Assembly (NCBI GenBank): GCA_946885665.1
Contig: CAMPGT010000263.1
Coordinates: 1 to 5,332 of the forward strand
Reading direction: 5' to 3'
Source of the DNA: an uncultured Chitinophagaceae bacterium
GTDB taxonomy: Bacteria > Bacteroidota > Bacteroidia > Chitinophagales > Chitinophagaceae
Length of the DNA stretch: 5,332 bases
Below are positions 1 through 5,332 of this stretch, one piece after another. A model generated the notes under the pieces. It saw nothing but the letters and a program-made list of their open reading frames with translations. It did not search any database and was not told the DNA's origin. The position numbers were made by a program, and so were the translations under genes. The stretch's first letter is position 1. Each line of letters starts with the position of its first letter.

Positions 1-56
1 GCAATGGGCAATGGGCAATGGGCAATGGGCAATGGGCAATGGGCAATGGGCAATGC
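1..56. repeat. Perfect heptanucleotide tandem array (GCAATGG)n
   Basis: Seven exact head-to-tail copies of GCAATGG occupy 1-49, and an eighth copy at 50-56 differs only in its last base (GCAATGC). The array touches the window edge, so its true length is unknown. Because seven is not a multiple of three, every forward frame reads the same MGNGQWA heptapeptide, which creates illusory short reading frames. Perfect short tandem repeats of this kind can change copy number by slipped-strand mispairing. Whether this one varies, or affects the gene beyond the left edge, cannot be judged here. It lies about 210 bases beyond the stop codon of the DUF1501 gene. Confidence 0.97.
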
Positions 57-67
57 CTGCGAGTCTC

Positions 68-133
68 GCAAAGCCGCGAAGAGGTGCGCAAAGCCGCGAA
101 GAGTGTGCAAAGCCGCGAAGAGTGTGCAAAGCG
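68..133. repeat. 19-20 base tandem repeat with core GCAAAGCCGCGAAGAG
   Basis: The 16-base core GCAAAGCCGCGAAGAG occurs exactly at 68-83, 88-103 and 107-122, followed by a decayed fourth start (GCAAAGCG) at 126-133. The start-to-start spacing is 20, 19 and 19 bases; the spacers are GTGC, TGT and TGT. Each core contains the word GCGAAG, which reappears in the hairpin just downstream at 157-162. No open reading frame or protein-coding signal explains the array. Its role is unknown; it may be part of a larger dispersed intergenic repeat together with the flanking heptamers and hairpins. Confidence 0.9.
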
Positions 134-136
134 TTT

Positions 137-174
137 CCCCCGCTGGCGGGGGTGGCGCGAAGCGCCGGGGGTGG
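137..174. repeat. Paired GC-rich hairpins in the intergenic repeat region
   Basis: Two adjacent inverted repeats are visible. CCCCCGC at 137-143 is complementary to GCGGGGG at 146-152; a practical fold is six base pairs with a CTGG loop. GGCGC at 154-158 pairs with GCGCC at 162-166 across a GAA loop; its centre is GCGAAGC, a sequence known to form an unusually stable DNA mini-hairpin. The word GGGGGTGG follows each hairpin arm, at 148-155 and 167-174, again 19 bases apart, so CCCCC at 137-141 could instead pair with the second G run and enclose the inner hairpin. This could end or stabilise the minus-strand mRNA from the DUF1501 gene, but neither strand has the U-run of a standard intrinsic terminator, so I call it structure only. 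Confidence 0.7.
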
Positions 175-182
175 ACAACACG

Positions 183-192
183 CAAAGCTTTG
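183..192. repeat. Ten-base perfect palindrome CAAAGCTTTG
   Basis: CAAAGCTTTG at 183-192 equals its own reverse complement. It begins with the CAAAGC word that also starts the cores of the 19-20 base repeat, so it may be a by-product of that repeat family. It is too short to assign as an operator, and no promoter is evident beside it. Confidence 0.35.
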
Positions 193-221
193 TCAAACCA
201 AATTTAACCAGCGCAAACAAA

Positions 222-249
222 ATTGCGGATTGCCGTTTGCAGTTTGCCG
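222..249 (-). repeat. Degenerate heptamer array GCAAWNN in reverse orientation
   Basis: Four consecutive seven-base units can be read on the plus strand: ATTGCGG, ATTGCCG, TTTGCAG and TTTGCCG. On the minus strand, in the register of the left-edge array, these are units beginning GCAAA or GCAAT with variable last bases. They therefore resemble the perfect GCAATGG array at 1-56 in unit length and in the GCAA core, but in the opposite orientation and much more diverged. The array ends only 15 bases from the DUF1501 stop codon. Common origin with the left array is an inference from period and core; chance similarity in such short units is possible. Confidence 0.6.
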
Positions 250-264
250 GCTTTTCTTTGTACC

Positions 265-1776
265 TCATGCAAGAATCTCATTAATGACCCTGCCCGATAC
301 ATCCGTGAGGCGGAACGGACGGCCCTGGTAGTCGTAGGTAAATTCTTCGTGGTTGAACCCCAGTTGATGCAATATCGTTGCCTGTACATCAAAACTGCTC
401 GTCTTGCCGCTCACGGTAGTGTAACCAATTTCATCAGTTTGTCCGTAGCTGAATCCTTTTTTGATACCGCCTCCGGCCATCCAGATGGTATAAGCATCCG
501 TATGATGATCGCGGCCCAGGTAAGGGTTCACCGTGCCATTGCGGCGTTCCTGCATTGGCGTACGGCCGAACTCGCCTGCCCACACCACGAGTGTTTCCTC
601 CAGCAGGCCCCTTTGCTTGAGATCGAGTATCAAGGCCGTCATCGCCTTGTCGATGGACCGGTATTTATTCAATATACCCAGGTTGAGCGCGTTGTAGGCG
701 CCGTCGCCGTGTGCATCCCATCCCCAGTCGAACAACTGCACGAACCTGACGCCTTTTTCCACGAGCCTCCTGGCCAGCAGCACATTGTTCGCGAAACACG
801 TTTCACCCGGTTTCGTGCCGTACATTTCGTGTATGTATGCGGGTTCATTATTGATGTTCATGACTTCCGGCGCGGTGATCTGCATCCTGTAAGCCATTTC
901 ATATTGCGATATCCTCGATAAAATTTCAGGATCCTCATATTCTTTGTACTCCTGCCTGTTGACGTCGTTGATGGCATCGATAGAGGCTTTCCTCAGATCG
1001 CGACTCATGCCGTCGGGATCATTGATGAACAGTACCGGGTCGCCTTCCGACCTGCACTGCACGCCCTGGTAAACGGAGGGTAAAAAGCCGCTTCCCCATA
1101 CTGTCTTTCCTGCATCGGGGTTATTGCCGCCACTGGTGAGTACAACAAATCCCGGAAGGTTCTGGTTCTCTGTTCCCAATCCATAAGTAACCCAGCTACC
1201 AATGCTCGGCCGGCCTATACGCGGTGATCCGGTATGCACCAGCAACTGCGCCGGGGCGTGGTTGAACTGGTCGGTGGTCATACCCTTCAAAAAAGACACT
1301 TCGTCGGCAATGGTACAGAAGTGCGGAAGATGATCGCTGATCCAGGCACCGCTTTCCCCCCTTTGCTTAAAGGTGGCCTGCGGTCCCAGCATTTTCGGAA
1401 CACCCGTAATGAAGGCAAACTGTTTCCCTTCCAGGAAAGACTGTGGACAGTCCATGCCGTTCATTTTCGTGAGTTCCGGTTTAAAGTCGAACAGCTCGAG
1501 CTGCGACGGCGCACCTGCCATATGCAAAAAGATCACACTTTTTGCTTTACCGGGAAATTGGGGCGGCTTGGGCAGGAGCGGATGCGCGGCGTCGAAGGCC
1601 ACTTTGTATCCGGGAGAGCTGCTGCGGCCTGAGCAATTGCCGAGGAGTGCACCCATCGCCAGTGCGCCGAGGCCCATCGCGCTTTCTTTAATAAAATGCC
1701 TGCGCGTATGCGCCTGCAGTGCATGAGCCTGCGCTTCTTTCACCAGTTTTTGTATATGCAGATCTTTCCGGGTCAT
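265..1776 (-). CDS. DUF1501 family protein with twin-arginine signal
   Basis: This 503-residue product belongs to the DUF1501 family, a remote branch of the alkaline phosphatase/sulfatase superfamily whose reaction is not established. The N-terminus carries TRRHFIK at residues 24-30, a close match to the Tat motif, followed by a weakly hydrophobic Gly/Ala-rich stretch at about 33-46, so export of a folded protein to the periplasm is likely. Cys48 in LLGNC could be lipidated, but the context is not a clean lipobox. Family marks are HMAGAPSQLELFDFKP at 85-100 (in place of the usual His-Gly-Gly start and Asp), DWGWDAHGD at 350-358, GEFGRTP at 401-407, and GRDHH at 421-425; the Asp and His residues there are the plausible metal ligands. 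The length is normal for the family. The ATG lies three bases after the stop of the cytochrome gene in an A/T-rich leader without a Shine-Dalgarno sequence, which suggests translational coupling. The pairing with a DUF1549/DUF1553 cytochrome is typical of the family and supports a shared periplasmic function. Family assignment is firm; function is unknown. Confidence 0.95.
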   Translation of the reverse strand: MTRKDLHIQKLVKEAQAHALQAHTRRHFIKESAMGLGALAMGALLGNCSGRSSSPGYKVAFDAAHPLLPKPPQFPGKAKSVIFLHMAGAPSQLELFDFKPELTKMNGMDCPQSFLEGKQFAFITGVPKMLGPQATFKQRGESGAWISDHLPHFCTIADEVSFLKGMTTDQFNHAPAQLLVHTGSPRIGRPSIGSWVTYGLGTENQNLPGFVVLTSGGNNPDAGKTVWGSGFLPSVYQGVQCRSEGDPVLFINDPDGMSRDLRKASIDAINDVNRQEYKEYEDPEILSRISQYEMAYRMQITAPEVMNINNEPAYIHEMYGTKPGETCFANNVLLARRLVEKGVRFVQLFDWGWDAHGDGAYNALNLGILNKYRSIDKAMTALILDLKQRGLLEETLVVWAGEFGRTPMQERRNGTVNPYLGRDHHTDAYTIWMAGGGIKKGFSYGQTDEIGYTTVSGKTSSFDVQATILHQLGFNHEEFTYDYQGRPFRLTDVSGRVINEILA

Positions 1777-1779
1777 GCG

Positions 1780-4557
1780 TTAATTTTTTGTAATTACTTC
1801 ATCCAGGTTCATCATGGCATTGGCCACCACTTTCAATGCTGCCTGCTTTCGCATTTCATCACTCACTGCAATGTTATTTTCTTCTTTATCGTCATCTTCT
1901 CCGGTGTTCACAACAAATTTTATGGTGGCGGAATCGTCTTTTTTGAATGACGCTAGCGCTTCATCATACAAATTTCTCAGCACGACAAGTTTCTCCGCAG
2001 GTATTTTCCTGAACAGCATGAGCTCATAGCCATGCGCAATTTGTTTCTTCACGTCATCACCTGCCTCTTTCTTCATTCGCTGCGCGAAATGAGCAGCCAT
2101 GTCGAGAAATGCGGAATCATTCAGCGTTACCAACGCCTGCAACGGTGTGTTGGTGCTGATGCGCCTCGGCGTGCACGCGATGCGCGGTGTGCCGTCGAAG
2201 CTGATGATGGAAGGATATGTACCGGTTCTTTTGATGTAGGTGTACACCGAACGCCTGTACTTGTCTTCACCCTTGCTCACCTTCCAGCTCTCGGAATTGT
2301 ACGGGTTGCTCCAAATTCCTTCCGGCTGCCACGGCATTACTCCCGGGCCGTACATTTTATCGCTCATGAGCGCACTGATGCAGAGGTGCTGATCCCTCAG
2401 TTGCTCCGCTCCCAGCCGTAGCCGCGGACCTCTGGCATAATAATGATTGGCCGGATCTTTTTCTTTCAACTCCTCATTCGTATTCGAGCGCTGGCGGTAG
2501 GTGGCACTCATCACCAGTTCCTTCACCAGTTTCTTAAAACTCCATTTATAATCGTTCATAAATTTCCAGGCATAGTGATCCAGCAGTTCACGATGCGTGG
2601 GCAGACTTCCCTGCGTTCCAAAATCCTCTACCGTTTCCACGATGCCGGTACCAAACAGTTGCTCCCATGCACGGTTGACCATCGTGCGCGAAACAAGCGG
2701 GTTGCGTTTGTCCGTGAGCCACATGACAAGGCCCCTTCGGTCGGCGGGCGCATTGGCGGGCATGGCAAAGGCCAGCGACTTCGGAACATGCGGCTTCACT
2801 TCCTTGCCCAAGGTAAGCCGGTTGCCTCTTTCGAAGACATGTGTTTTCCTCATCATTGAAGGGGGATTTTCTACCATTACCGGCGTTGTTTCCACATCTT
2901 TTGTATTCAAAAGATCCCAATACATTTTCTTGTATTCTTCATATCCCGCTTTGCCTTTCCCCGGAAACGCTTCCATGAACGCCACCCATTCCACTACAAA
3001 AAGATCCCTAGCCCTTGCAGGCTTTCCGCTATTATTAAGGGAAAAATAGAGGTCATGTTTTTGATCGTCGGCGGTTACCGGGAAAACAATCAACTTTTTT
3101 TCATCCGTCGCACCAATGTTCACCTTACCGATTACCGGGCCCTTTTCATCATCATAGTGAACAACGATATCTCCGCCCGCCTTCGACCATATTCGCAACA
3201 TCACCTGCTGCACATTTTTCAGGTCAATGTTCCGGAAGAAGAAACCGGAACGATTATGCAGGCCCACCTCGCCGTTATTACCGCTGATGTAACCGTTCCT
3301 AATGGAATCTGCCGCAGTTGATGTGTTCACCACCGGCTGCCATGTTTTCAAAAATAATTTTACCGCTTTTGCAGACTCCGGCGATCCTTGTTCCTTTACC
3401 CAGTTCACTACTTTGTCAAGTTTCGACAACTGTTCCTTATCGTACGATCTTAAATAAGGAAATTCATTGGGATACAGGTCCTCATCCCTCGAATTGTTGA
3501 AATAAGCCACGAAGCTGTAGTATTCGTCGTGCCGGAAAGGATCGTAAGGATGACTGTGGCATTGCACGCAGGAGAAGGTGGTGCCCAGTACTGCTTCCCA
3601 GGTGGTGTTGACCCTGTCGAGCACCGCTGCCGTCCTGAATTCTTCGTTGTTGGTGCCGCCTTCATCATTTGTCATCGTATTCCGGTTGAACGCGGTAGCA
3701 ATGTATTGCGCATCGGTGGGGTTGGGAAGGAGATCACCGGCTATCTGTTCTTTTAAAAAGACATCATAAGGTTTGTCTTCATTGTACGCTTTAATCACCC
3801 AATCCCTGTACTTCCAGATGTCGCGGTTGTGATCGGCTTCATAACCTTTGCTGTCGGCATACCGCCCAAGGTCGAGCCACATTGTCGCCCAGCGTTCTCC
3901 AAAATGCGGCGATGCAAGCAGTGAATCGACTAATTCCTCATACGCGTTCCCGTTGTTGTTCGACAGGAATTTTTTAGCAACCGGGGAAGAAGGATACATG
4001 CCAATGACATCAAGACTCACTCTTCGCAGAATCGTGGGTTTGTCGGCCATCGCCGACGGCTCGAGTTCCATTTCTTGAAGCTTGTTGTAGATGTAACGGT
4101 CCACATCATTGATGACCCAGTCGTTGTCGACAGACGGCACTTCTACCGGCTTTACCGGCAGGTAGGCCCAATGATCGCCCCATTTTGCTCCCTGGCGGAC
4201 CCACCGCGTCAGGATCGATATTTCTTCCTTGCTTAACGGTTCGTGTTTGTACGGCATTCTCTCTTCCGGATCATTATAGTTGATGCGCCGGATCATTTCA
4301 CTTTCATCGGGCTTGCCGGGAACGATGGCATATTTGCCCGACTCGGTTTTGGCCAGCGCATCTTCCCTGAACAGCAGGCTGAATCCGCCCTTCGCCTTCA
4401 CGCCGCCGTGACACGTAATGCATTTACTGTTAATGATCGGCTTCACATCGGTGCTGTAGTCCACTAACCTCTCCGAAGACGTAAAATGAACGAGGACAAT
4501 TGTAAGTGCAACCAGGGCGGCAACCGTGAGTAATTTCTTTCTTTTGAAAAAGTTCAT
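1780..4557 (-). CDS. PSCyt1-DUF1549-CBM6-like-DUF1553 cytochrome c protein
   Basis: This 925-residue product is a multidomain planctomycete-type cytochrome. Residues 1-8 are basic and about 9-24 are hydrophobic, giving a Sec signal or N-terminal anchor with the rest in the periplasm. A PSCyt1 domain follows (about 32-125) with the haem site CITCH at 46-50 and a probable axial Met101 in the RMPY motif. DUF1549 (PSCyt2) covers about 147-355, including SPHFGERWATMWLDLGRYADS and a second CxxCH, CVQCHSHPYDP, at 330-340. Residues about 425-530 resemble a CBM6 beta-sandwich (FFFRNIDLKNVQQVMLRIWS at 439-458, HDLYFSLNN at 501-509), suggesting carbohydrate binding. DUF1553 (PSD1) covers about 575-865, with NPLVSRTMVNRAWEQLFGTG at 619-638, SATYRQRS at 684-691, and CTPRRISTNTPLQAL at 795-809. 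The order and length are normal for the family, and no frameshift is seen. It is the first gene of the pair with DUF1501. No Shine-Dalgarno sequence precedes the ATG, but the signal peptide supports this start. Redox or substrate-processing roles are proposed for the family without biochemical proof. Confidence 0.95.
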   Translation of the reverse strand: MNFFKRKKLLTVAALVALTIVLVHFTSSERLVDYSTDVKPIINSKCITCHGGVKAKGGFSLLFREDALAKTESGKYAIVPGKPDESEMIRRINYNDPEERMPYKHEPLSKEEISILTRWVRQGAKWGDHWAYLPVKPVEVPSVDNDWVINDVDRYIYNKLQEMELEPSAMADKPTILRRVSLDVIGMYPSSPVAKKFLSNNNGNAYEELVDSLLASPHFGERWATMWLDLGRYADSKGYEADHNRDIWKYRDWVIKAYNEDKPYDVFLKEQIAGDLLPNPTDAQYIATAFNRNTMTNDEGGTNNEEFRTAAVLDRVNTTWEAVLGTTFSCVQCHSHPYDPFRHDEYYSFVAYFNNSRDEDLYPNEFPYLRSYDKEQLSKLDKVVNWVKEQGSPESAKAVKLFLKTWQPVVNTSTAADSIRNGYISGNNGEVGLHNRSGFFFRNIDLKNVQQVMLRIWSKAGGDIVVHYDDEKGPVIGKVNIGATDEKKLIVFPVTADDQKHDLYFSLNNSGKPARARDLFVVEWVAFMEAFPGKGKAGYEEYKKMYWDLLNTKDVETTPVMVENPPSMMRKTHVFERGNRLTLGKEVKPHVPKSLAFAMPANAPADRRGLVMWLTDKRNPLVSRTMVNRAWEQLFGTGIVETVEDFGTQGSLPTHRELLDHYAWKFMNDYKWSFKKLVKELVMSATYRQRSNTNEELKEKDPANHYYARGPRLRLGAEQLRDQHLCISALMSDKMYGPGVMPWQPEGIWSNPYNSESWKVSKGEDKYRRSVYTYIKRTGTYPSIISFDGTPRIACTPRRISTNTPLQALVTLNDSAFLDMAAHFAQRMKKEAGDDVKKQIAHGYELMLFRKIPAEKLVVLRNLYDEALASFKKDDSATIKFVVNTGEDDDKEENNIAVSDEMRKQAALKVVANAMMNLDEVITKN

Positions 4558-4690
4558 ATCTGCAGCAAGACTCTCGTTTAGTGGCTTAAATTACGAATAT
4601 TTCAACGAAGAATCCTGCTGCCGAAGCGAAATTGCCCGCGTTTTTTAATTGTAAATGTATTTTAGACGTTTAATGCTCAGGATCAGGGAG
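4558..4690. other. Intergenic gap upstream of the cytochrome gene
   Basis: These 133 bases separate the end of the YfbK-like gene from the start of the cytochrome gene, with both genes on the minus strand. Any promoter for the two-gene unit should lie here. On the minus strand, TACATTTA (4659 down to 4652) and TAATTTAA (4593 down to 4586) partly resemble the Bacteroidota -7 element TAnnTTTG, but neither has a TTTG element at the expected distance upstream, so I do not call a promoter. A plus-strand T run at 4641-4646 has no real stem before it, and the minus strand shows no hairpin with a T run. Read-through from the YfbK-like gene therefore remains possible. Confidence 0.5.
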
Positions 4691-5332
4691 TCAGCGATGC
4701 GCCAGGTCATCGGCTCTTTTAACCAGATCAATGAATTCCCTGCGGTATCCTTCTGCGTCCTCGTCCAGTGCGCCGGCCGCCAACGCTGCCGCGTGCGAAT
4801 ATTTCGATGCCTGCTTAAACTCAGAATCCGACACCAGCATCCCAAATTCCGCCACTGCGATGGCGAAGCGGAAATTGGAAGACAACTCACTTACTTCCCT
4901 CAGGTTCGCCTTTACAGGATATTCGATCAACCGGCTCTTGTCGCCATCGGGTGCTTTGTACCTGAATTTAATCGTCATCATCTCATCCGTATTACGGTTT
5001 ACCGGCGTGTGTTTTTTCTGATACTTAAGTGCATCTGTTTTTTCGATCCACTTATCTTTTACGCCCACCGGAATTATTTCATACAACGCGGTAACGGTGT
5101 GGCCGCTGCCAATTTCGCCGGCATCTTTTTCGTCATTGTTAAAATCTTCTTTGTTCAACATTCGGTTCTCATAACCAATCAACCTGTAAGCCTGCACTTT
5201 TGCGGGGTTGAATTCCACCTGTAACTTTACGTCTTTAGCAATGGTAAACAGTGTTCCGCCAAACTCGTTCACCAGCACTTTTTTTGCTTCCGACAGGTTG
5301 TCGATATAAGCGTGATTGCCATTTCCTTTATC
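4691..5332 (-). CDS. YfbK-type von Willebrand factor A protein, C-terminal part
   Basis: The reading frame is open to the right edge, so the start, signal peptide and the VWA domain with its MIDAS metal site lie outside the window; 213 C-terminal residues plus a TGA stop are visible. They match the YfbK C-terminal region (DUF3520): the segment starts DKGNGNHAYIDNLSEAKKVL, continues with EFGGTLFTIAKDVKLQVEFN and then YRLIGYENRMLNKEDFNND, has GHTVTALYEIIPVG in the middle, and ends with EDAEGYRREFIDLVKRADDL. The GTG at 5278 is an internal valine, not the start, because the family sequence continues upstream of it. Full-length relatives are periplasmic or lipid-anchored proteins of several hundred residues, often encoded near sigma factors or other VWA proteins; their molecular role is poorly defined. 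It lies 133 bases upstream of the cytochrome gene on the same strand, and a functional link is not shown. Identity is confident; the N-terminal domains are inferred from the family. Confidence 0.92.
   Translation of the reverse strand, partial: DKGNGNHAYIDNLSEAKKVLVNEFGGTLFTIAKDVKLQVEFNPAKVQAYRLIGYENRMLNKEDFNNDEKDAGEIGSGHTVTALYEIIPVGVKDKWIEKTDALKYQKKHTPVNRNTDEMMTIKFRYKAPDGDKSRLIEYPVKANLREVSELSSNFRFAIAVAEFGMLVSDSEFKQASKYSHAAALAAGALDEDAEGYRREFIDLVKRADDLAHR

Noticed and set aside
68..133. CRISPR array
   Set aside because: The 16-base repeats are separated by only three or four nearly identical bases, so there are no unique spacers, and no cas gene is present.
4..331. Three overlapping plus-strand reading frames starting in the heptamer array with MGNGQWA repeats
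   Set aside because: They exist because the seven-base unit supplies an ATG in every frame and no stop. Past the array they read through repeats and hairpins into the antisense of the DUF1501 gene, with no recognisable domain.
223..921. A 232-codon plus-strand reading frame
   Set aside because: It lies antisense to the DUF1501 coding sequence, which is strongly supported by conserved family motifs; the translated product resembles no family I know.
4641..4646. T run after GCCCGCG as a plus-strand intrinsic terminator
   Set aside because: The preceding bases form no stem longer than about three pairs, and no plus-strand gene ends here.
4586..4659. Bacteroidota-type promoter elements on the minus strand (TACATTTA, TAATTTAA)
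   Set aside because: Both only partly match TAnnTTTG and no TTTG element sits 17-23 bases upstream of either one.
4655..5224. A 189-codon plus-strand reading frame
   Set aside because: It is antisense to the YfbK-like C-terminal region, whose family motifs run continuously to the window edge.
5276..5278. GTG as the start codon of the right-edge gene
   Set aside because: The frame continues upstream with residues typical of the YfbK family (DKGNGNHAYIDNLSEAKK), so this valine is internal and the gene is simply cut by the window.

Overview
The window looks like a chromosomal segment of a Bacteroidota bacterium, most likely a member of the Chitinophagales. This placement rests on the protein style, on starts with A-rich or otherwise non-Shine-Dalgarno leaders, and on intergenic DNA with short heptamer repeats. 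It is an inference; no rRNA or other marker gene is present. Moderate GC and dense coding on one strand fit a normal core or accessory chromosomal locus. I see no transposase, integrase, phage gene, tRNA or CRISPR array.

Layout, all genes on the minus strand and so read right to left. (1) 4691-5332 is the C-terminal 213 residues of a YfbK-type von Willebrand factor A protein, cut by the window edge. (2) 4558-4690 is a 133-base gap with no convincing terminator or promoter. (3) 1780-4557 encodes a 925-residue exported or membrane-anchored multidomain protein: a PSCyt1 cytochrome c domain, a DUF1549 (PSCyt2) domain with a second CxxCH, a CBM6-like beta-sandwich insert, and a DUF1553 (PSD1) domain. 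(4) 265-1776 starts three bases after the previous stop codon and encodes a 503-residue DUF1501 protein with a twin-arginine signal. (5) 1-264 is non-coding and rich in repeats: a perfect heptamer array, a 19-20 base tandem repeat, two GC-rich hairpins, and a degenerate heptamer array in the opposite orientation next to the end of the DUF1501 gene.

The cytochrome/DUF1549/DUF1553 gene and the DUF1501 gene form the well-known but biochemically uncharacterised pair that is greatly expanded in Planctomycetes and Verrucomicrobia and also occurs in Bacteroidota. The near-zero spacing implies co-transcription and probably translational coupling. Both products should act outside the cytoplasmic membrane: the first carries haem and a probable sugar-binding module, and the second is a remote alkaline phosphatase/sulfatase-superfamily protein exported folded by Tat. 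A joint periplasmic role in oxidising or processing a carbohydrate-like substrate is a reasonable guess but is not shown by the sequence.

The least explained DNA is the repeat-rich 1-264 segment. The genes themselves match known families, and I do not see clear evidence of a wholly new system.
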